Shown piece by piece: positions 44,574-56,600 of a stretch of 64,000 nucleotides of DNA. The translations under genes were made by a program, and so were the position numbers. The stretch is from positions 62,001 through 126,000 of the forward strand of contig ONZQ02000014.1 of assembly GCA_900312665.1 (NCBI GenBank), read 5' to 3'. Below the pieces are notes generated by a model. The model saw nothing but the letters and a program-made list of their open reading frames with translations. It ran no database searches and was not told where the DNA came from. Each line of letters starts with the position of its first letter. The first letter of the stretch is position 1. This stretch comes from Cephalotrichum gorgonifer (Eukaryota > Ascomycota > Sordariomycetes > Microascales > Microascaceae).

Positions 44574-44710
44574 TTCTTCCACGGTAACACTTCTCCCCGG
44601 GGTATCACACATGTCAATGAAATTTCCCAACCCCTCCCCGCAACACACATCCATTAAACTTAAGCCGGACCGATCCAACAAGTGCCGCAGTTCCGGGGAT
44701 TGAAGACAAA

Positions 44711-47661
44711 CTAGTAGGGCGTCTTCTCCTCCCAGATAGGCGGCCTGGCCCCCTCAGAATCCCACACGATGTTGTTCTTATCGTCGAGGCTGCAACCCGC
44801 ATCCGTGATGGGGTTGACCCTCCCGGTAGCCAAGACCTCCTGCTTCGAGATACCCGCGACATCCTCGGGGATCCAGAGAAGCGGCGCCTGGTCCGAGACC
44901 GAGGGCGGGTGGTACGAGTTGGCCTCCGTCTCCTCCTCGTATAGGTGGTCAAGGTCGAACTCATGGTGCGGAACGAGCTTGCGGAGGTCCCGGTACGAGG
45001 CGAACTTCCACGGCTTGAAGAACTTGGTGAAGACGTTCCCCTTCGCCGCCACCTTGGAGCTACTCTCCTGCTCAATCGCGCGGGACTCCCCGTCGACGGC
45101 ATCGTCACTACCCAAGGCCGCGGCCGCGTCATGCATGAGGCCCTCCTCCTCAACCTGCAGGGAGCGCGGGAGGTTGTAGAGGAGAGGGTCGAGAGCGCTC
45201 TGGATGGTAAGTTGGAAGAGGATGGTTAATACGAGAATGATGATCATGATGATCAACGGCCAGAACGCCTGCGAGATGGCACACAGTCCGACCATGCAGA
45301 CCTGGGCGAGGTAGACACCCGTAAGCAGCTGCTTCAGCGCCCGCGGGTAGATCAAGCCACCCGTATCGACGGCGTTCTCCGTGATGAACAGGACGTTATA
45401 TCGGTATGCGAGATAGAAGAGCGCCATACCGATCGTTGACCAGAACAGCATGAGGGGGGCGATGACCGCGTACGTAATGCCTATAAAGCTGCAATTAGAT
45501 GACTATCCCGCAAAATGGCACATGGTGGCGGGGTTCTGGGGGCTGCAAGACCCAAGTACTCAGGAACTCGGGACTGGCTTGGTTCGGGGAAGGCTTACTG
45601 ATAACGGCAATGTTGGTGTAGACGGGCATGACACTACCCCACGAGACGGCGGCGAGCGTAGTCCACTTCTGGAACATGGCCCTCGGAGTCCTGGCCAGGA
45701 ACTTGTAGGTCAGGTGGAAGATCGCGAAGCCCGCCACCTGGGTCAGGACGCTGGCGGCGATGGTGATACCCTGGATGATGAAGAACGAAATGTAGAAGTT
45801 GGACGCCTTGGGGAGGGAAGTTGAGAGAAGCTCGAATGCCTTAGTTGGATCCTTGGCGATAGCGCCGATAGTGTTGAAGACGGCACCGGAGATCGTGGTG
45901 ACGAGGAAGACCTGTACAACCTGGAAGACGAAGTAGGCCGCCTGAGTGAAGAGCTCGATGCGAGACAGGGACGGTTCCCCGGCAAGCTTTGCGCAGAGAC
46001 GCATGACGACGGGGACGAGAGACATGAGGATCGCGAGGAGGACCGACGGCAGGAGACCCGTGATGACACCCATGATGACCGGGGGCACGACGTCGAGGAA
46101 AGAGAGCCAGGTCCACCTCTGGCGGAGCTCTTGGACCTGGGCGATGGAGGCGACGAAGGCAACAGGGATGGCCCAGAAGACAATCATCGCGGTGATGAAG
46201 GCGATGACGATGTAGCGGCGGACGATCTTCTGCCACCAAGAGACCTTGAGGCTCGACCAGACCACCTCCTCCGGTCGGACACCGATGTACTTGGGCGTCA
46301 TCTTGAACACGTGGTGGTGGGTAACGGTCTGGAGAGCAGCTTGGGCGTCAGACTGGTTGTAGAACTCGACGAAGACGGCCGGTATCAGCTTCTTGTCGCC
46401 GCTCTTGTACTTGGTCTGGCCCTCGGCGATCTCGGTACTGAGGCGCTCGAGCTCTACCCTGGACCACTCGATGGTGTCGACCTTCTCGCCCCAGAGTCCG
46501 AGAGGCCCCGTGCGGTGGGTGGGGCGTTTCTTCTGGGGTACCCAGCGGGCCGAGAGGTCGCCGGTCTCGGTATCCTGGGGGGAGAGGGCCTTGTCCTGCT
46601 GGCCGTCGTCGGCAGCAGCAGCAGCAGCACCCTTGACACGGTTGGCGTTGGCAATCTTGAGGAGCTTCACCTCAGCCCCCTCCAGCTTCATGGCAACCTT
46701 GGTGCGCTCCTTGACCAGGTCATCCAGCTTCGAGGTGTCGCCGGTGACCCAGACGCGCTTGGCGGTATCCTTGAACATGTTCCGGATGCGGGCTTCGTCC
46801 AGGTACTTCTCGGGAACACTGGTGAAGAGCACGGTCCGGGAGGAGATGCGGCGGGCATTCTGCGGGGCGAGGAGGAAGGCCTGTCGCAGGTTGATGTAGA
46901 AGATGCACTCGCGCAGGATCATGTACAGGACGAAAGCGTAGAAGATGCCGCCCACCAGAACGTGGCCGAAGAGGCGATTACGGTTCGCCACGATTTTTGT
47001 GTTGATGTTGCTGAAGGACAGAATATCGAGCTGCTTCTGACCATTGCCGCCGGTGGCGTTGATGGGGAAGAGAGTGGGCCAGGTCATGCAGAGGCCGACG
47101 AAGCAGATGGCGGTGCAGATGCGCAGGAATCGCAGGAACAGGTAGGAATCGAGAGTCTGGCTCTTCAGCGCTTGAGAATCGGGAATCTTCCAAAACGCGC
47201 CCACCCAGTTGAATATGCCCCTCGGAAGAGCAGGTGTCCGCTCGCTGGGTTAAGCATGTTAGCGCAAGAGCGCGGAGATAGGTTGGGGGATCTGGGAAGT
47301 GCGAGTATCAAGAGAGGAGGGAGAGGAAGGGATACGAACCTTTCGGGGATGCTTCCCAAGTACGTCCTCGGGGCGTAGAACCTCTTGGAACGACTCCGTA
47401 GGATCAAGAAGACCCCAACCAGGGCAAGGGAGACGGCACCACCAGTGATGAAGGTGGTCACCATGCCTAGTAGGAGACTCGTGTTAGTACGGCTTATACT
47501 CTGGGGTTCGGGCGAGCCCTTTCAGGAGCTCTCCGTCCGCCGCCATTGGGGCACGAGAGCCGGCTTGACAGCTCGATATCAACCCGGTCTTCGAGGCCGC
47601 AGGTCGTATTGAGGGACTTACCCTGCAACGAGGCGGGTTCCGTGTCCGTTGTCTCGCTCAT
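44711..47661 (-). CDS. CSC1/OSCA-type membrane channel (DUF221, RSN1_7TM)
   Basis: Four exons, 47661-47622, 47466-47340, 47244-45599 and 45480-44711, encode 860 aa. Introns start GTAAGT, GTTCGT and GTAAGC with CTAAC/CTAAT branches; the last acceptor is the second AG (TATAG at 45481), because the earlier CAG shifts the frame. Order: short N-terminus, a membrane helix (VTTFITGGAVSLALVGVFLI), the family segment ERTPALPRGIFNWVGAFW, TM helices near LRFLRICTAICFVGLCMTW and HVLVGGIFYAFVLYMIL, and a long cytosolic loop (IPAVFVEFYNQSDAQ, RPEEVVWSSLK). The 7TM core follows (IVIAFITAMIVFWAIPVAFV, then VVPPVIMGVITGLLPSVLL, AYFVFQVVQVFLVTTI), ending in a PPIWEE tail. Known members are calcium-permeable, osmolality- or tension-gated cation channels; others are lipid scramblase relatives. 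Ion selectivity cannot be read from sequence. Confidence 0.94.
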
Positions 47662-50600
47662 CTTGTCACGAGTCGATCAAGCGATCTGCTTTGGAATCAG
47701 GGTTGGTTGTGTGAGGAGTCCTGTAGACTCGCGGGCTGTTGATAACCCTTTGCGAGGAGCGTTACTCAATCAATCCGTGGTGGGATTAGACGAGAAGTTG
47801 AGAAGACACCCGTATTTCCACGGGTCACTACTCAGTCGTAGGATCGAGGGTTAAAGAAGAGAATGCCAAGTGAAGTCGGGATAAGGACGAACCCTGGCGA
47901 ACTGCGGTATAAGGAAGAATAACCCTGGCGAGGTGTGGGACGGGAGGTGTGGGTGATAAGACCAACCCAATCTGAGAGATGGGAGCTCCAGAACAGCACA
48001 GGATGGGGGGCGTGTCACTAAGAAGAAAAAAAAAATCAGGGACACAGGGGTGGTGGGGCCGAGATTGGGAGCTGAACCGGGAAGCTTGTTGCTTCGATCG
48101 ATACTACGACACGTTAGGGAAGGGGCGGTGGGCGGGGTGCAGTATCCATGCTTGTACTTGTATTAGTCTGATTGTATTGCCCGTTTTCCAACTACGAGTA
48201 AGTACTCCGTCCGTGTATGTATAATACTCAGATAAAAAAAAACCGAGTGCGTGTACCCATCGTCGGTGATAACAGAGGAGGGAGACATTACTACAACCCT
48301 GAAAGCTATTTCTTTCGTAGGCTCCTTGTATGACAAGGACTCGTCTAGGGTATCGGAGATATGGAGATGTGCCATCCTCCGCGGAGACTCGTACATTACA
48401 GTGGCAACCATCACTTACTTGTATTGCCATATCCCAAGCGAAACCCAATCTTGGCACTGCGTAACACTCTGAAGCTAAACCCCGAAATGACGTTTGCAGG
48501 TGTTCAAAAGGGGGGCCCATCATCCAGCGAGATATGCGCCAATACATTACCAGGGCGACTTCGAATACCCATAATACTCGGCACCACATCCGTTAGCACG
48601 GTGGAGAAGCAGGTAGGTAGGTAGGCTAGGCCGGCAGGATCTTCAACTCTAGTCACAAAGTCCGACGAGGCACGTTCACTTCCTCATTTGCTACTACTAC
48701 TAGTACGTAGTAATACTTGTACTCGTACTCGAGGGAAGAAGAAAGGCCAGGCGATCCTATACAAACAGGTACTAATAGGTCTGTGGATGGGCCAGTGGCG
48801 ACCCCGGCCAGCTCAGGTGAGAGTGGACACTCGCGCTAGGCCCCTTCCCCCCCACAAATAAAACGGATCCCAATCTCGTCGCTGCAAGTGCGAGCACGCG
48901 CTAGTCCTAGTACATGGTGCGCTGCGCCTGCTTGGCCGCAATTGCCCGTGCAAATACAAATGTGAGTGCGGGTACTCCTATGTAGGTAGTGGTGGCAGTT
49001 GAGGTAACAAGTCAGTGCAAGACGCAAGATGCCCGCGCAAGTGGCGCCTTCCTCATGACGGCTCACGAGTAGGTGCGTTCGCGTGCCATGTGATTATCCA
49101 TACCATACTCCGTACTCAGCCTAGTCCTTTGCCCCCCCGAAACTCAGTTTGAAGATCTTGGCTCTCTCGGCAGAATACGACACTAATGCCAGGAAAATCG
49201 ACCTGCCATGACGACAACCCTGTCGCCAAACGGGAACTTCATTGGACGGGGCCCCTTGGCTATCAGGACAGGCCGAGAGTGGTCGTTCGCGCTAACAAAG
49301 CCATTCTGGTGGAGCTGCCACCCTCATTCAGGGAAGTTTATTGGTCCTGACGCGACACCCTTCATATTGGCACAGAGCCTGGAATTGACCACCCCTCCCC
49401 CCGGCTCCCTCCGGATCCCCCTCCCATGCATCTTTCAGCTGGGAAGGGAAGCTTTTTCTCACGCCCCCTGTCCTTGCCCACGGGTCGTGGGCGAGGACGA
49501 GACAAGGACGGGTCGGGTTCGGCAGAAGGGGCCAGCAATGTGACCACGGATCGCTGATCGCCCTCCCACTGCTTCTTGGCGCTATACAAGACATGTTTAT
49601 TACTACTACGTAGGTTTGTTTTAAATATGCGAGTATATTCTTCCTTATCCGCAGGCTGGGCGCCTGTATGTTTTATTAAGCTCCGCCCCGTGCTTCTTTT
49701 AACTTGTGTGGGGATCCAAATTCCGTGGTGTTTCAGATCTCGAAATGAGCGTGTCTCGTTGCCACGAACGACGGCAGAGGGGAAGCGAGACAGGCGAGTC
49801 GAGCAAGCCAAGCATGTGTCCGTATGACGTACGTACGTGTATCCAGTAATATCCCTCCCCTTGGACGGATGGCGTGGGCATAGTCACGGAAAAGAAGATA
49901 TTGGCCCCCAGAGCGTCTCCCGGTAGGGCAGCCACTGCCGCAGCGTGGCTGGGCTCCTGGGTAGTAGTTACTGGGTGACATTTCAGCTCCACCCCAGGAT
50001 CTCAGTCTGGCCCGGCAGATTTTATTCAATATTTGCTCGCTAGAATAGCCACCCCCTAGATTTTAACACGTGCCGTCGCCCATGCACAGCTGTATACCGT
50101 GCGTGATGGTATGTAATGGAGCGTTTAAGTCTACAAGTAGATTCGTCGCAGCTTCATAGACTTTTGTCAGGACTGGCCCATCTTCCGTCGCTAGTCGTGG
50201 GGACCTGACAATGCGATGCTCAGCACCACGCTCCACGCAGAAGCGCTTACCTAGCTTGTGATGTAGCCCTTGAATCCCTTCAGCACACTTCCCCCGCCAG
50301 CACATAGGAACGACGGTGGTGGCTCATTGACTCAGCACGCTGCCATACAAGCCCAAGCTGGAAGGCCGTCAGGAGGTGGGAAATCCAGGAGACCGGCTCT
50401 CCCTTGGGGATTCTAGGCCATCATCATCGCCGTTTGCGCACAAGCACAAGTAAATATCCAAATTCCTCAAAGACCATCTTGAGCGCAATATCCGTATGGC
50501 AGGAAGGATGCCCGAGACTTTGTCCTGGCAGTGGAATGTGTGCCGTGCTCCCGACGCAAGAATCCCCCTTTGTCTGTCCGTTTTCGTCACCATGGCATTT

Positions 50601-50967
50601 TATCACTTGTGGAAGCAACACTTGCTTCTAAGCCACAAGAGAGGAATGCTACTCACCCTCGGCGCATTCCTTTCAGTCCTCCTATCGGCTAGCTTGCGGC
50701 TGGTGAGCTGTCGGGAAAGATGATAGAAATACAATGACTGTTTCCATGGCCGCATTGTCATCTCGTTTATGGCATACTCCTCCTTCTCTCGTTGCTCTTG
50801 CCGCGTAGAAACCACACCATCGTGCGTCCTGCTCGCGACATCGCTTCCTTCATCTTCGCTGCCAGCTACAGCTCTGTAATCTATTCCTACCCCTGGGCGC
50901 GCAGAGAGAGAGAGAGAAAGAGAGAGAGAGACCCTCAGGAGAGCTCCAGCTCCGGACGGCCGTCAAG
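47662..50967. other. 3.3-kb intergenic region
   Basis: No supportable gene; frames up to about 160 codons on both strands lack family features. It contains an aggt microsatellite near 48608-48624, TACTTGTA words at about 48155 and 48714, and the start of an AG-repeat leader at its right end. Confidence 0.5.
50903..50931 (+). repeat. AG microsatellite in the leader
   Basis: An almost uninterrupted (AG)n run with one AA interruption lies 37 bp before the ATG at 50968, so it is very probably transcribed as part of the 5' leader. Confidence 0.9.
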
Positions 50968-52479
50968 ATGACGAGCAAGCTCGGCACGAAACCCCCCAGC
51001 AACTATCCCGACTCTCACCGTCATATGCGCGGCTATATCCCCGCGACGGAATATGCCACTGCCTACATATCCAATCATTCCCAGAACATCCTCCCCGGGA
51101 GCGTCCTCCCCCTCCTAGGCCATCTGAACTGCGAGCATTTCTCCCACCCGGGGGGCCGCGCGCCCACGCTGCTGTCCCTGAAGCAGCACACCCAGGCCCT
51201 CACCGTGCTCATCCGCCACCTCAGCATCAGCACCAGCATGGGCGAGATCGACGCCGCGCACAAGGACGGCGAGGCGCGGGCCTTTGAGGAGGGCGAGGCC
51301 TTCGACTGGCTGAACGACCTCGAGACGGCCTACACCAACACCGACCCCTCGCACAACCTGCCCCTCACGACGCTGATGAACCAAGTCGAGCGCCAGACCG
51401 ACGTGGACGGGCCGCAGTTCCACTGCCCGCTGAAGGAGCTCGTACAGGAAGACCCTGCCGGCGACACCGACAAGCACAGGCCCTACTCCTCGCACCACAA
51501 CCTCCTCATGCACGCGAGCGAGTGCCTCGAGGTGCTGGACCACGAGTACGGCGCCACGGGCGGCATCATGTCGCTCCTCCCCACCGACGAGAAGGAGGCG
51601 GGCGCGGGCGCGGGCGCCGAGAACGTCGACATGCTCTCGGCGCGCAACTCGCTCGTGGGCCAGTGGCTCCTCTTCATGCAGCACCTCGTCGGGCGCATGC
51701 ACGAGCTCGAGACGAGCTACGGCCAGTCCCTCGACGCGCTGGCCGGCGAGGCGGTCGTCCCGGCGCAGCTCGCGGCGCGAGCGGGCCCATCCGGCGCGGG
51801 GCGGCAGGTTGTGTTCCCGCAGGACAAGTGGGTGCTCGCGAACGCGGGCGACGACGTGTTCGACCACGTGCACCGGCTCCTCGACGTGCAGGAGGGCCAG
51901 CACGGGGAGCGCGAGCGCATGTGGAGGGCGGCGGGGGTGAGCGGGCAGCGCATGTGGACGGAGGAGGGCGGCGGCGGCGGCGAGGAGTTTAGCCGGGGCA
52001 TCGTGGCGGTCGACCTCGTGACGAGGTACTACCGGCTCAAGGGCTCGGGCAAGAGCACCGTGTTCGTGCTCCCCGCGTGGCAGGTCCACCCGCGGTGCAA
52101 GTCTACGGCGGAGGTGGAGAAGCAGCCGACGGTGGTGGCGGTGCCGGCGCCGCTGTGGCCCACGCGCGTGTCGGACTGGGAGGCCAGGAACCGGAAGAAG
52201 CTGGAGGAGGGGGAGGCGATGGGGGCGGAGCTGGCGACGGTCACGGCGAGGGTGGGTCAGCAGAGCAGGCAGATCGAGTTTCTGATGGACGAGCTGAGGA
52301 AGACGAGGAACATGGTCGATCACTACGAGGGCGCGTTCCCGGGCAACCTGCGGAGCACGGTGGAGGGTCTCGAGATCAAGCTAGACAGGTATCGAGTCGC
52401 ACTGGCAACACTGAGAGACATGCTACCGATGGAGCACCGGAGCTTGCTAGACGAGTTAGATCTCGAGAAAACGGGATAA
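50968..52479 (+). CDS. Protein of unknown function with a C-terminal coiled-coil
   Basis: Single exon, 503 aa, start tcaagATGa. I do not recognise the family. The N-terminal ~190 residues look globular (LPLLGHLNCEHFSHPGGRAP, ALTVLIRHLSISTSMGEIDA, EAFDWLNDLETAYTNTDPSH). A short Ala/Gly linker (EAGAGAGAENVD) follows, then a helical block with NSLVGQWLLFMQHLVGRMHE. Further on are VFDHVHRLLDVQEGQHGERE, a Gly run, and FSRGIVAVDLVTRYYRLKG. The last ~90 residues form a strong helix with heptad-like spacing (QQSRQIEFLMDELRKTRNMV, STVEGLEIKLDRYRVALATL). Very high GC in third positions explains a 402-codon antisense open frame. No signal peptide or membrane helix seen. The steady frame, initiator context and amphipathic helices support a real gene; its role is unknown. 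Confidence 0.75.
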   Translation: MTSKLGTKPPSNYPDSHRHMRGYIPATEYATAYISNHSQNILPGSVLPLLGHLNCEHFSHPGGRAPTLLSLKQHTQALTVLIRHLSISTSMGEIDAAHKDGEARAFEEGEAFDWLNDLETAYTNTDPSHNLPLTTLMNQVERQTDVDGPQFHCPLKELVQEDPAGDTDKHRPYSSHHNLLMHASECLEVLDHEYGATGGIMSLLPTDEKEAGAGAGAENVDMLSARNSLVGQWLLFMQHLVGRMHELETSYGQSLDALAGEAVVPAQLAARAGPSGAGRQVVFPQDKWVLANAGDDVFDHVHRLLDVQEGQHGERERMWRAAGVSGQRMWTEEGGGGGEEFSRGIVAVDLVTRYYRLKGSGKSTVFVLPAWQVHPRCKSTAEVEKQPTVVAVPAPLWPTRVSDWEARNRKKLEEGEAMGAELATVTARVGQQSRQIEFLMDELRKTRNMVDHYEGAFPGNLRSTVEGLEIKLDRYRVALATLRDMLPMEHRSLLDELDLEKTG

Positions 52480-53696
52480 GTAAAGGTTGGGCCCGGGTTG
52501 GGGACTGGTGTGGTTGATGGCTGCTTGTGTTATGTCTTTTTTTATTCTGATAGCATCTATTTCTATGAGTACTCCTCTCCCAAAAAAAATGATCCCATGA
52601 TCTGATTGTCCAGCGAGTGGTTCGTACTCGTCTTTGTGACTGGTTGGGGCATCTGGGGATAAGCGCTGAGGATGAATACAAGTACAAAAGTAGATGCCTG
52701 CAAATGTTGATGTTCCACAATTCGATGGCGTGGAAAATCGATGGAGCCGATGGAGGAATCAATCCTTTTGAGTACAAGTACGACTTCAAGTACATACAAG
52801 TGCGACTACTCCATAGGAGGAGCACGAGATATTACATAAGGGAAGGTGTCTCAGTGCATCTCCAAGTATATGTACCCAGACATGGAAGGTGGGGTCCGGA
52901 TGGCGTCCGCATGCAGCATGGGTCCGCGTGGAACGCGTCTTGAGCTTGGGTTGGTTTCCCGGCCAACGGCGCTATCCCTGAACACCACCACAAAGTACCC
53001 TCCCTTCCCCACCTCCAATCCATCCGAGAGATTGCGCTGTGGTATCATCGAGGGCGGATTCAGAGACATGGACTGATTACTTGGTTGTTCGTGGCGCCCA
53101 TGTTGCTTTCTGTGGGATTCGGCCGCATCCCACTTTCCACGTTTTGATATTGTCCTTCTTCCATTTCTTCATCGCCACAATTTGCTTCGAAGAGGGGAAA
53201 AAAAGGAAATCTTCGCATTCTTCAGCGGTTGTTTACTTACTTTGCCCAGAATATCATCACTACTTGCATATCGTTGCCCCTCCTTCTCCCCCCCCCCTGT
53301 CCCTCATACTTGTATCGATCTGCACCCTGGTTCCCTTATTTCCCCTCGCGCCAGCTCATCAATCCCACGAAACTCAGATCTCGTCCATACCTGGCATCCG
53401 GGAACCGATCATGAACTCCCATTAGGCCGGTCCTACCTATTATTATCGGACACGACCCTTACTTGTCGGCCTCTTCGAGGGAGGAGATACGAGGAGGGAG
53501 AAGGAATACGAGGGAGAGTAAACGGCCACGTTTTTTTAGTGTTCCCCATAATTCGATCCGCAACTTTAAAGGGCCCGGACCATGTTTTGACGACTCTATT
53601 CGTCCATTTATTGCTTACCACTTAAGCCTCGAGCCTCGAGCTCAACGACCCCCGATACGAGCAACAGACACCTCCTCGTACGAGGACGGAAACACC
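52480..53696. other. 1.2-kb intergenic region and leader of the kelch gene
   Basis: No separate gene seen. TACAAGTA words occur at 52678, 52772 and TACTTGTA at about 53308. The frame of the downstream gene is open from a TTG at 53463, but the sequence before the ATG at 53697 has no protein-like character. Confidence 0.5.
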
Positions 53697-56600
53697 ATGT
53701 CGCACGAGCCTCGTCGGCGGTCCCGTACGAGGCCCGGCCAGCATGCCGCCGTCCGACATCCTCTGGTTACACTCCTCGTCACAGCCGTCACGGTGCCGGC
53801 GGCTCTCGCTCTAGCTCCCGAGAGGTTTCCTTACATCCCGACCACCATCCTTGCGCCGGCCGTCTCGGCCGGAGAGGAGCCGGGCGGAAACGCCGACAGC
53901 AACAGGGCGTACATATTCAGGCAGAAGGATGGTCTCATCGACTTCTCATCACTAAACATTAGCGCCGAGATAGACGACAAAAAGGGATGGAAGACGCTAT
54001 CGTCGGAACTTCCATTCTTAAAAACGGCGCCGGACACAACGGCGTTCTCGCCCACACTAACAGAAAGCGGGGATCTCGTCGTATACGTCGGCAACTGCGA
54101 CTCTTCCTCCGACTACGCCATCTGGGCCTACTCACCCTCGCACGACGATGGCGGGGATTCTGAGTGGGAGAAGCGCTCCACAACCATCTCGGACGGCGGT
54201 GACCTCAAGTACCCAGGTCCCAACTTTCTCGGCGCCTCCATCAGCTTCTCCTCGCAGATCGAGCCCTCCGTCTCTGAGCCGGTGCTCTACTCCTTCGGTG
54301 GCATGTGCCCCAACTCCACGGCCGGCGAGGTCGCGAGCTGGCAATCCGCAGCCCGCTACACGAACCAGATGCTCAAGGCCTCCCTCTCCGGCTCGGAATA
54401 CAAGCTCTCCGAGGTCTCGAGCAAAGGGCCCGTCCGCGAGGCCGGCTTCACCCTCACCCGGCTCAACCCTTCCCGGAGCTACCGCGGGGATATAGTGACC
54501 CAGGGCGTGAGCTACTTGTTGCTGGGCGGGCACACGAAGGAGGCCTTTATCAACATGAGCACCGCCGCGGTGTGGAACCTACCTGAGGAGACCTGGTCCT
54601 TTGTGAACGTCAAATCTCCGGCAACCCGGACGGGCGAGCTTCGAGCCGGTTCCTCGCTTATGAGGAGATGGGATGGCGTTACGGTCGACAGCAGATCCGG
54701 GCATACGACCGTCCTCAGTGAAGATGGGACCACCTTAACTCTTCTTGGCGGCTGGGTTGGTACCGTGGACCGCGCCGCCGAACCCCAGCTCGTCACACTC
54801 AAGATGGGAGCGTCGTACGACGAGTGGCAGTGGGTCGTGCCCGACCAGCAGCCTGAGGGACCCGGGGTCTACGGACACGGCGCCGCGTTACTCCCCGGGA
54901 ATGTCATGATGGTTGACGGGGGGTACGAAATCGCGGCAGCTACTGGGCAGCCGACTAAGCGGGAGGAGTTCTCCAACGGCCCGCGGTTTCTCAACCTGAC
55001 GACGATGGAATGGTCCTCCGCCTATACGAGTCCGTCGGGCCCTAGTCGCATTTCTACAGATCCCACAGAGCAGGACGAGGAGGCTAAAGACGGGAAGGCT
55101 AAGCGACTCGGCCTTGGGATAGGCCTAGGGCTCGGTATCCCCATTCTCATCGCCGCCGCGGTGCTCCTCTTCTTCTACAGGAAGTTCGCGAGGCGGAAGC
55201 GGATAATGCGAGACGACGCCATCAGGGCCCTCGCCCAGGACCGCGCGCTCTTCCTGCAGGGCGAGAGTGAGATGTCGGAGCGGGAGTACGACAACACCTA
55301 CGACGCCCACGCCTGGGCCCAGCCGACGTGGTACACGGGCGGCAGTGACCCATACGACGTCACCCATCGGTCGCTCGGGTACGAGACGCTACGGGGGGGC
55401 AGGAACGCCATGTCGATGAACCCCGCGGCCCTACAGATCCCCCGGAAGCCGGCCGTCCCGCGGACGTCGAGGAGCACCTACCAGGCCGCGGCCTCCTCCA
55501 TACCCTCGGGCATACATCCCATCTACGAGGCCGACGAAGACGCTGAATATCAGCAGCGCGAGTCCGCGGGCCTTGTGGATCCCAGCCCCGAGGAGTCGCC
55601 TAGCAACCCGGGCACGCCGACGTCCAAGCGCTACTCCGATCCCTTCGTCAGCCCCCCTGCTCCTTCGGCACCCGCCCTGCACCCCTCCGGTCGCGCCTCG
55701 GCAACGCCCAGCCCCGAGGGCTTGAGGATGGACCCGGAGGTACACTATTGGATGACGGGCGTTGACGCCGCCGAGGACCTCCTGGCGCGCAGGGACCAGC
55801 GCCAGGGTGGGAGGACGTCGTCCCCCTCCAAGCCGCCCAACCGGCCCGCGGGGTTCGTCGCGGATGACGACGCCCGGACGGGGAGCAACCTGTCCGAGTC
55901 GGCGCGCAGCGCCCTCAGCAGCATAACGAGGTCCACGTCCGGGCGGTCCCACTTCCGCGCGGGCTTCGGGCTATTCCCGGGGGCTAGCGCCGCTGCGGAG
56001 GGGCGCCTGGACAGCTCGAGCTCGAGCAACCCGTCGTACAACACGGCTAAGTCGAGCTTCACTGTCCTCCAGTCCGAGGGCCCGGGACTCCTCCGAGGTG
56101 GCGAGGCGGAACAGCAGTATGACCCGCCGCATCAGCACCACCGGGGGGCGCCGGACGACGACGGGCAGGAGGACGATTTCGGCCCCGCGCCGGGGAGCCC
56201 TAGTAAGATGAAGCCCCGGCGGGGCTGGCTCGGCAGCCTCAAGCGCGCCTTCACGCCCTCCGGGGCCAGCTACGAGGCCGCGCCGGAGGAGTCGCCGACG
56301 CGGCACTCCTTCGAGCACGGGCCGGCCGACTACGAGGCCCGACCGCACCGCCTCAGCAGCATAGGGGGCGGGTCACTCCTGCGGAGGAAGCAGGGCAAGC
56401 ACGCCTGGGCGGACGAGACGGGCGAATACGATCTCGAAGGGGCCCTGGGGCGGGCGCCGGAGTCCGAGGCGGAGCCGAGGCGGAGCGGGGAGACGGACTG
56501 GGACATCGAGAGGGCGGTGGAGCAGAGGCTCGTGCAGGTGATGTTCACGGTCCCGAAGGAGAGACTGAGGGTTGTTAACGCCGAGGTGGAGAGGGATGAG

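Larger units (their letters stand above)
42826..44710. other. 1.9-kb intergenic region
   Basis: No supportable gene. It holds a 16-bp tandem repeat (43852-43899) and a C19 run (44555-44573). Confidence 0.5.

Noticed and set aside
46131..47378. 415-codon open frame antisense to the CSC1-like gene
   Set aside because: Shadow of exons 2-3 caused by codon bias; it crosses two well-supported introns of the real gene.
50063..50305. 80-codon cysteine-containing minus-strand frame
   Set aside because: No signal peptide, no regular cysteine pattern, and size within chance expectation.
51115..52323. 402-codon open frame antisense to the 50968 gene
   Set aside because: It is the complement of a GC-rich-third-position coding exon; its product is almost pure Arg/Leu/Val/His low complexity without family features.
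53463..53696. N-terminal extension of the kelch protein from a TTG codon
   Set aside because: It would bury the signal sequence behind ~78 extra residues; the ATG at 53697 puts the signal peptide at the N-terminus.
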